24,206 nucleotides of DNA from assembly GCA_002309765.1 (NCBI GenBank), contig DBXY01000017.1, forward strand, positions 125,202 through 149,407, written 5' to 3'. The position numbers and the translations under genes are program-made. Under the pieces are notes generated by a model, which worked only from the letters and a program-made list of their open reading frames with translations, ran no database searches and had not been told where the DNA came from. Each line of letters opens with the position of its first letter. Within the stretch, counting starts at the first letter, position 1. Positions 1 through 5,880 of the stretch are shown here, piece after piece. Origin of the DNA: Verrucomicrobia bacterium UBA1200. Its GTDB lineage: Bacteria > Verrucomicrobiota > Kiritimatiellia > RFP12 > UBA1067.

Positions 1-204
1 CGCTACGCCGTGGAGCTCAAGATGCGCCGTAACTTCTCCCCGACGGAATCGCCCGCGCAGCTCGCCGGCTATCTCGACCACCTCGGCCTTCCCGAGGGGT
101 GGATGGCGGTTTTCGATGATGATGCATCGAGATCCTGGGACGAGAAAATATTCACCCGCGACGAGGTGGTGGATGGCAAGACCATCCACTACATCGGACT
201 GTGA
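1..204 (+). CDS. C-terminal end of a probable ATPase/PD-(D/E)XK nuclease-type protein (partial)
   Basis: The reading frame is open from the first base, so the gene starts outside the window; 67 codons and a TGA stop are visible. The fragment begins RYAVELKMRR and continues with QLAGYLDHLGLPEGWMAVFD. The VELK followed by a Q..YL helix resembles the E-x-K and glutamine motifs that close a PD-(D/E)XK nuclease fold. From memory, many PVC-group ATP-binding proteins end this way, usually after an AAA-type ATPase domain that cannot be seen here. The last 21 residues (DEKIFTRDEV...YIGL) recur in degraded form at 755-826. The family is a tentative call; being a real coding 3' end is well supported by the unbroken frame and by the second copy, which preserves that frame. 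Confidence 0.55.
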   Translation, partial: RYAVELKMRRNFSPTESPAQLAGYLDHLGLPEGWMAVFDDDASRSWDEKIFTRDEVVDGKTIHYIGL

Positions 205-373
205 GAACATGACGATGGCGTATGAAATTATTTTATGTTTGCCGCCGACAACGATTCTCATGGGACCAACAGCCCAAGCATTCCGTTTGGCATAGATGTC
301 TAACCGTACCGGCGTTTGAAAAAATGAGGCTACAACAAAACCCAACCAAGAAACCTAAGGAGAACAACAACTC

Positions 374-736
374 ATGAATACTGAAAAAGAAAAAATCAAG
401 TGGGACACGTCGCATCTCGCATCAGCTGACATTGCCGACTTGATTCTGGAGGACTACGAAAAGGCCGACCGGGATTACGCTTTGAGCTGGAAGCGCATCA
501 ACGGCGAGGATTGGGTGCGAATCCTGGTCAAACTTCCCCATCTCGTCGACAAATGCAACTGGTCAGAAGTTACGAACGCTGATTGGGTAGAACTTCTGCG
601 TGAGCGTCCCGAATTCGTGGAACTCTGCAAAGACGAATACTGGAAGTCGAAAATGTGGACGGTACTCACGGAGCGTGACTGGTCGTGGCTTCTGGACGCG
701 CAGCCGCAACTGGCGAAATACAAGCCGGAGAAGTAG
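374..736 (+). CDS. Small tryptophan-rich repeat protein, function unknown
   Basis: This 120-residue acidic soluble protein has no signal peptide or membrane segment. It is built from about three imperfect repeats of 22-32 residues with the pattern DW..LL...P.....C.W: EDWVRILVKLPHLVDKCNW, ADWVELLRERPEFVELC and RDWSWLLDAQPQLAKY. The regular W/L/P spacing suggests a short helical solenoid, possibly for protein binding. I recall similar short repeat proteins as lineage-specific families in gut Lentisphaerota/Kiritimatiellota, with no known function. The start is supported by CTAAGGAG upstream of the ATG. It lies between an intact gene 3' end and a decayed copy of that end, so it may have arrived between two duplicated segments. 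No function is proposed. Confidence 0.75.
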   Translation: MNTEKEKIKWDTSHLASADIADLILEDYEKADRDYALSWKRINGEDWVRILVKLPHLVDKCNWSEVTNADWVELLRERPEFVELCKDEYWKSKMWTVLTERDWSWLLDAQPQLAKYKPEK

Positions 737-754
737 CGTGTGCGAGGAACAGAA

Positions 755-826
755 ATGATGGACGAGAGAATCTACACCCGCGACGAAGTCGTGTCCAGCA
801 AGACCATCAACTTCATCAGACTGTGA
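755..826 (+). pseudogene. Decayed duplicate of the 3' end of the gene at 1-204
   Basis: The frame reads MMDERIYTRDEVVSSKTINF then IRL and a stop. It matches the last 21 residues of the gene at 1-204 (DEKIFTRDEVVDGKTIHY then IGL). Similarity continues past the stop: GTGAGAACATGACGATG at the first copy against GTGAGGACATGACGATG here, then GTATGAAAT against GCATGAAAT. The duplicated segment therefore spans coding tail and 3' flank. No upstream part of the parent gene is present, so this is a remnant. The ATG at 755 is not a convincing translation start. Confidence 0.6.
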
Positions 827-866
827 GGACATGACGATGAAGCATGAAATCAATTTTCTGAATGCA

Positions 867-884
867 GTGGGAAACGTTTTCCAC
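867..884. promoter_or_regulatory. 18-bp palindrome, candidate LacI-family operator upstream of the DUF262 operon
   Basis: GTGGGAAACGTTTTCCAC is a palindrome centred on AACGTT with one mismatched pair. A central CG flanked by GAAA/TTTC-like arms is the usual form of LacI/GalR-family operators. It lies 88 bp before the start of the DUF262 operon at 972, in a stretch with no gene. No strong -35/-10 pair is obvious beside it and no LacI-type regulator is in the window, so the role is inferred. Confidence 0.4.
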
Positions 885-971
885 GGAACTAACAGAACTG
901 ACTTCCCAGATGTTGTGGGAGTACTGGCTGGAGTCTGCGTTCGTTAACACAATATTGGAAAGAGAAACAAA

Positions 972-2987
972 ATGAGCAATGTCAAAGAAGTAAAAAGAAT
1001 GTCCATTGCGGAACTTCTTGATGGTCGTACCTTCGCCATTCCAGATTATCAGCGTGGATATCGATGGACGAGTCAGCAGGTCGAAGAACTGCTGCAGGAT
1101 TTACTGGTTTTTGCTATAAAAGAAAAAGAATCTAATGCCTATTACTGTTTGCAGCCGATTGTAGTTCGAAACGTCAATGGTAGAAATCGTCTGGAAGTGA
1201 TTGATGGTCAGCAACGATTGACTACGATTAAGATACTTCTTCATTTCCTTAAAAATGATTATGGTAAGAATTGGGAGAAAAGAATCGCTGTGGGCACATA
1301 TAACATCATATATGAAACGCGTGTGGAGTCTAAGGATTTTATTGAAACTTTAAGTGGGGATAACTGTGAAGTTAGAAGTGGAAAAGATGAACCGATTGAT
1401 TTCTTTTTCATGCGCAACGCCTATAAAACCATTTCAAACTGGTTTAACGGCGAGGGTGATTTTAAAGGAGGATCTGCTTCAGAAATTTGTAAGCGATTAG
1501 GAGGAGAAGACCGGGAACCGACTGACTATATTAGGAGCCTTCTCGTAAACACACCTAATCCTAATGGAAGCTTCCCCACGGCTCAAGTCCTTTGGTATGA
1601 AGTTGGTGATAAGGAGAATAGTATAAAACTTTTCAATCGTCTGAACACTGGGAAGTTGGAGTTGACGGATGCCGAACTTATCAAGGCGCTCTTTCTTCTT
1701 CGTGCGAACTTTGGGCCGGATGACTCACAACAGAAGAAAGCGCAGCTCCAAATGGCGGTGCAATGGGATCGCATAGAGAATGCTCTTCACAATGACGGAT
1801 TCTGGAGTTTCTTAACTCCCTGCGGACATGATGAACCCAATCGAATAGACCTTCTTCTGAGACTTGTTTATTGGAATAGGCTAAATGACCAAGGTAAAAG
1901 ATCTGAAGAAATAGAAGAAAGCCTGCACGAACGACATTCTGTATTCAACCACTATAATAATGTCTTTAATGCAAGTAAAAAGGAACGACAGGAGAAGGTG
2001 ACGAAAGCGTGGGCGGAAATAGAAAGCACATTCTCCGTGCTTGAGGATTGGTATTCAGACCCCCAGATATACAATCTCGTTGGATTCGTTTGCCAGACAG
2101 ATACCAAAACCGAAAAAAGTAAATCTGCGAGTAGATCGGTAAGTGGACTGACGAGAAAATTGGCAAACATCTACTGCAAATACTGTGCTCTGAGGAAAGA
2201 CCGAAAAGGCAGGAATGATTTCATTGACTATTTGAAGGGCTTAATCCGTTTGTATTTTGAAGATGTAGTTTGTGAACGACAAGAAGATGGTAATTGGCAT
2301 ATTGATCTCGCATACGGAGATTCTGCAAAAAATGCTAAAGTGAAAGCCCTTCTCCTTTTGTTGAATGTTGACCACATGAATCGGAGGGCTTCCGAATCGG
2401 AACTGCAGCCAGGAGAACTTGAACTTTGCAAGTTTCCGTTCGCTGTCCTGTCGGCGCAAGGATGGGATATTGAACATGTTGACTCGCAGACTACAAATCA
2501 ATTGGAAAATAAAAGGGACAAGGTCGACTGGATCGACACAGCAAAGGTAGACCTTGCTGATGAGATTAATTCTAAGCAGGAGGTGAAAGCTGAAATTGAG
2601 AAATTGGAGCAAGAGGAGAATTACGATGAGCTTATAAAGTGTCTTCGAGGAATGGCAGAAGAGAAAGACATGGACGACAGCGAGAAGAACAACATCTGGA
2701 ATCTTGTGTTGCTCGATGCCCGTACCAATCGCCATTATAAGAATGCCCTGTATATTACCAAACGCAGGGAGGTCATAGAGAGACGGGAGAGGGGGCAATA
2801 TGTCCCGGCGACCACCTCGTATGTATTCTTTAAATTGTTTGAGAAATCTGCTCATTCAAGATGGCGCTGGGGGCAAGATGATATGCAGAAATATGCTAAT
2901 TATATTATGGAACAGTTGGAATACGATCCGAACGATAACAAAAAGAATACCGGCTATCTCACAAACACCAAGAAGGAGAGCAAGTAA
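972..2987 (+). CDS. DUF262 + DUF1524 (HNH) protein, GmrSD/SspE-like restriction enzyme
   Basis: This 671-residue protein has an N-terminal DUF262 (ParB/sulfiredoxin-like) domain. The signatures PDYQRGYRW (residues 24-32) and DGQQRLTT (78-85) are complete; the DGQQR motif is linked to nucleotide binding or hydrolysis in this family. The C-terminal part carries a DUF1524-type HNH region: WDIEHVDS (498-505, with H502) followed by NIWNLVLLDARTNRHYKN (574-591) and a TKRR element. DUF262 plus DUF1524 is the layout of GmrSD, BrxU and SspE, which cut DNA bearing modified bases or phosphorothioate. The substrate here is unknown. The middle third is helical and unrecognised. The stop overlaps the next start by one base (TAATG), so translation is coupled to the second DUF262 gene. 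Composition is clearly more AT-rich than the following addAB-like genes, suggesting transfer. The canonical HxxP of DUF1524 is replaced by HVDS. Confidence 0.85.
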   Translation: MSNVKEVKRMSIAELLDGRTFAIPDYQRGYRWTSQQVEELLQDLLVFAIKEKESNAYYCLQPIVVRNVNGRNRLEVIDGQQRLTTIKILLHFLKNDYGKNWEKRIAVGTYNIIYETRVESKDFIETLSGDNCEVRSGKDEPIDFFFMRNAYKTISNWFNGEGDFKGGSASEICKRLGGEDREPTDYIRSLLVNTPNPNGSFPTAQVLWYEVGDKENSIKLFNRLNTGKLELTDAELIKALFLLRANFGPDDSQQKKAQLQMAVQWDRIENALHNDGFWSFLTPCGHDEPNRIDLLLRLVYWNRLNDQGKRSEEIEESLHERHSVFNHYNNVFNASKKERQEKVTKAWAEIESTFSVLEDWYSDPQIYNLVGFVCQTDTKTEKSKSASRSVSGLTRKLANIYCKYCALRKDRKGRNDFIDYLKGLIRLYFEDVVCERQEDGNWHIDLAYGDSAKNAKVKALLLLLNVDHMNRRASESELQPGELELCKFPFAVLSAQGWDIEHVDSQTTNQLENKRDKVDWIDTAKVDLADEINSKQEVKAEIEKLEQEENYDELIKCLRGMAEEKDMDDSEKNNIWNLVLLDARTNRHYKNALYITKRREVIERRERGQYVPATTSYVFFKLFEKSAHSRWRWGQDDMQKYANYIMEQLEYDPNDNKKNTGYLTNTKKESK

Positions 2988-5689
2988 TGAACATGCGTTA
3001 CACTTTCACATCGTTGTTTAACAGTCCTATTTCGCTTGGTGATGATAGGCAAGGTGTTATTTCTAAGGTTGTGATACCTAGAATTCAACGTCCGTATGCA
3101 CAGGGGCGGACGGATGGCGAGTCGAAAAAGGTGAGGGAAAAATTTCTCAAAGAGTTGTTCGATGTTCTCAAAGGGGAATCTGATGGCCTTGATTTGAACT
3201 TTGTCTACGGAAAAGTAGATGCTGTCAAGAATAACAACGAAGAGTCTCAATATGTCATGGAACTACTTGACGGGCAGCAACGCTTTACAACGCTGTACCT
3301 TCTGCATTGGTATCTCATCGTCCGTGAACGTGAACAAGTTGCTTCTGAAGATGAAGTAAAAGCTATTCTGATCGCACTAAGTTCGTTTGAATACGAAACT
3401 AGAAATACATCCACTCAGTTCTGTAAGGTACTAAGTAAGCTTGCTGACCCCCAAAGCGGTTTTACATTCTCAAAAAAAGATATGGATGGTAAACCTTGTC
3501 ATGTCTCGCCGAAGGTAGCAATCAAGTCGTCGCTTGAGTATGTTCACTCATTTGAGTCTGATCCAACCGTCGACGCGATGCTCACAATGCTGGATGCTAT
3601 TCATGAGTCTTATAATCAATCTGGTATTCATGGTGAAGCATGGAAGAATCTGCAAAAGATCAGTTTCTGTGTCCTGTCGCTGACGGAGTACAAGTTGTCC
3701 GAAGAACTATATGTTAAGATGAATGCTCGAGGATTGTCACTGAGCCCGTTCGATTGTTTCAAGTCTGACTTTCTCAATCTTAAGTTTCCTGAGAGAATGG
3801 TAGACATACATAGTGGGAAGACTGTGAAGGAGGGGGATGATAATGCGGTAAGTTTCAAGCAGTATTTTGCAACGAAACTTGATTGTGAATGGTGTAATCT
3901 TTTTTGGGACTCAAATTGTCCGGAGCGTCTTAGTGAGTCATATATGTTGTTCTTCTCCAGATACTTCTCCGTGCGTTATATCTTGGAGAATCCAGATGAA
4001 ATTGCAGTTGCAAGGGATTGGCGCGTTCGGGAAAAAGCGTCGGATCTATATGTGCTTCGTGACGATTATGAAAAAGACCGTAAACATTATCATGGCATAG
4101 GGCCGTTTGAAAGATTGGTCACAACTTTTGGTTTGAGAGTCAGGTATTTCGATGATCTTGACGTCATTTTCACGTTGCTAATGGATTCAAAGCGCAAGAG
4201 TGAGATGTTGCGGGCTATAGTCCCATTGTGGGAGGGGGATGTTAATGACGATAAACAATTGGCAGCCTTCGATTTTTTGTGCAACTGGGCTCCTGATCGC
4301 CTCGCGGATCCGAAGTTGGTGTTATTGAGTGCCATCATTTCCTTTCTCCATTACTTTCCAGAATGCCCAATGGCAATATTTCGCGCCTGGATGAAGGTGG
4401 TGAATTGTATCGTTGAAAATACGGACATCAATACCGTGGATATCACGGCGCGGATGGTAAGACACTTGGAAACACTCATAAACAAGATAGCCAATGACCG
4501 TCCTGCTACGGAGTTTGATTTTTATTGTAGGATGTCGAAAATGTCGAAGAATGATTTCGATCAAGCGGCAATAAAAGAGGAGATTGATAAGGCAACACGC
4601 ATTGCTGAAAATGAATCTGCTGCCCAAGATTGGATTTCATTGTTTGATGAAGTCATGCGGCATCCTTTTTTCAAGGGAACGATTGGTTTCTATTATTCCG
4701 AGGATATGACATTTGAAGAATTTTCGCGGCACTTTAAACTTATATCCTCAATGTTCGATGAAAATGGGATTTCTGCAGATTTCCGTGGCGGAGAATTCCT
4801 CTTGTTGCGGTTGATTATGTCGCGCATCATTGACGGAGACGAACTTCTTGGGAAGTATATATGCGAAGCGCATGAGAGTAAGAAGCGTCTTAAAAATTTG
4901 CTGTCAGCATATAATGAGAGAAAGAATCTCCGCAATCGAATTCACGAATTGTTTGCAGAACGATTGTTCAAGGTTAGTAAGGAGTGTGTGAGAGGGGAAG
5001 CGCCCAAGGAAAGAATAGATGAAGCATTGAGAGCTGCAATTGCAGAAGCACCAGAGATTCCCGTCAATACCGATTGGGAAGTTCGCGAAGTGTTAACGGT
5101 ATTGCGCGACAATGTCAATTTCTATCATTGGGTGTCAAACGAGAATGCGACTAACACCGAGCCTGTACGTATCTATTGGCACCAAAATCAGATTCAAGCG
5201 AGATCACCCAAGCAATGGACATGCTTAATGATGTCTGTTTTTCGCCTTGCTCGTTTGTTAGCAGATGAGTTCGAGATGGAAAAGATTATTTCGTCAAACA
5301 AAAGAGATGGCTTTGATGAGAAACTTGATATGTTTACAGGGCAGGAATGTATTTTGCGGAAACCGCTGAAGGGTTGCCTTGATATCACGCTTGAAGTTAG
5401 ATTCCATGCCGATTATCAAAGAGCTACACCTGTTGATATTTGTGTAAAATGGGAAGCGGGTGAGATTGATAATGGCGTGGAAGACTCTATTGTTGAAAAG
5501 ATACAGGTATTACATGTCGGTAATGTAACTGAATTGGAAAGTAAGCAGGTAAATAATCAGAGGGAAATCGATATCGGGAGTTGGAGTTTCTCGCCAGGTG
5601 ACGATGACAGTCATATCAACCTCGAACAACTAAAGGATAAGATAAGGGCATTGCTCGGTATGGATTTTTCAGATGTCAAAAAATCTTAA
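2987..5689 (+). CDS. Large DUF262 protein, partner of the preceding restriction protein
   Basis: This 900-residue protein has an N-terminal DUF262 domain with IPRIQRPYAQGR (30-41), LDGQQRFTT (94-102) and YVKMNARGLSLSPF (242-255), all hallmarks of the family. The remaining roughly 640 residues are largely helical. I see no HNH, PD-(D/E)XK or Walker motif and no membrane segment. It starts inside the upstream stop (TAATG), so the two proteins are very likely made together and may form a complex. A second in-frame ATG lies two codons downstream. It shares the AT-rich composition of its partner. A nuclease-bearing DUF262 protein beside a nuclease-less large one suggests the large protein does sensing or regulation, but that is inference. 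I do not recognise this exact pair as a named defence system. Confidence 0.8.
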   Translation: MNMRYTFTSLFNSPISLGDDRQGVISKVVIPRIQRPYAQGRTDGESKKVREKFLKELFDVLKGESDGLDLNFVYGKVDAVKNNNEESQYVMELLDGQQRFTTLYLLHWYLIVREREQVASEDEVKAILIALSSFEYETRNTSTQFCKVLSKLADPQSGFTFSKKDMDGKPCHVSPKVAIKSSLEYVHSFESDPTVDAMLTMLDAIHESYNQSGIHGEAWKNLQKISFCVLSLTEYKLSEELYVKMNARGLSLSPFDCFKSDFLNLKFPERMVDIHSGKTVKEGDDNAVSFKQYFATKLDCEWCNLFWDSNCPERLSESYMLFFSRYFSVRYILENPDEIAVARDWRVREKASDLYVLRDDYEKDRKHYHGIGPFERLVTTFGLRVRYFDDLDVIFTLLMDSKRKSEMLRAIVPLWEGDVNDDKQLAAFDFLCNWAPDRLADPKLVLLSAIISFLHYFPECPMAIFRAWMKVVNCIVENTDINTVDITARMVRHLETLINKIANDRPATEFDFYCRMSKMSKNDFDQAAIKEEIDKATRIAENESAAQDWISLFDEVMRHPFFKGTIGFYYSEDMTFEEFSRHFKLISSMFDENGISADFRGGEFLLLRLIMSRIIDGDELLGKYICEAHESKKRLKNLLSAYNERKNLRNRIHELFAERLFKVSKECVRGEAPKERIDEALRAAIAEAPEIPVNTDWEVREVLTVLRDNVNFYHWVSNENATNTEPVRIYWHQNQIQARSPKQWTCLMMSVFRLARLLADEFEMEKIISSNKRDGFDEKLDMFTGQECILRKPLKGCLDITLEVRFHADYQRATPVDICVKWEAGEIDNGVEDSIVEKIQVLHVGNVTELESKQVNNQREIDIGSWSFSPGDDDSHINLEQLKDKIRALLGMDFSDVKKS

Positions 5690-5810
5690 GTTGTTCCCTC
5701 GCGTATATGCATCGCATCAATGGCCTTGGGAAAGGCTGTTACGCTGCTGCGAACTTGACACCATGGCGATGGTGTTCGTCTGGGAGTATTTCAACGAGAA
5801 GGCAACCTAA
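5673..5810 (+). CDS. Possible 45-residue protein overlapping the DUF262 gene end
   Basis: An ATG inside the last codons of the large DUF262 gene opens a 45-codon frame (MSKNLKLFPRVYASHQWPWE...WEYFNEKAT) ending in TAA, with a 17-base overlap. It contains three tryptophans, two adjacent cysteines and no recognised domain. No clear Shine-Dalgarno precedes it, but the overlap would allow coupled translation. It ends just before AGGAG and the ATG at 5821, so the three frames are closely chained. Composition shifts to GC-rich within it. It could be a real operon protein, the remnant of a longer gene, or chance. Confidence 0.35.
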   Translation: MSKNLKLFPRVYASHQWPWERLLRCCELDTMAMVFVWEYFNEKAT

Positions 5811-5820
5811 GGAGATTATA

Positions 5821-5880
5821 ATGATTGAAATCATGTTTGGGATGACGCTTGAAGGCGCGCGGCAAGAGGAGGGGAAGTGA
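5821..5880 (+). CDS. Possible 19-residue leader peptide of the addAB-like operon
   Basis: The frame MIEIMFGMTLEGARQEEGK has a strong Shine-Dalgarno (AAGGAG, 8 bases before the ATG). Its TGA overlaps the GTG start of the AddB-like gene in a GTGA junction. The arrangement looks like a translational-coupling leader: ribosomes loading at the strong site would end exactly where the weaker GTG start lies. There is no attenuator-like hairpin or regulatory codon run, so coupling is the only role suggested. It may also be the remnant of an older gene. Confidence 0.35.
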   Translation: MIEIMFGMTLEGARQEEGK

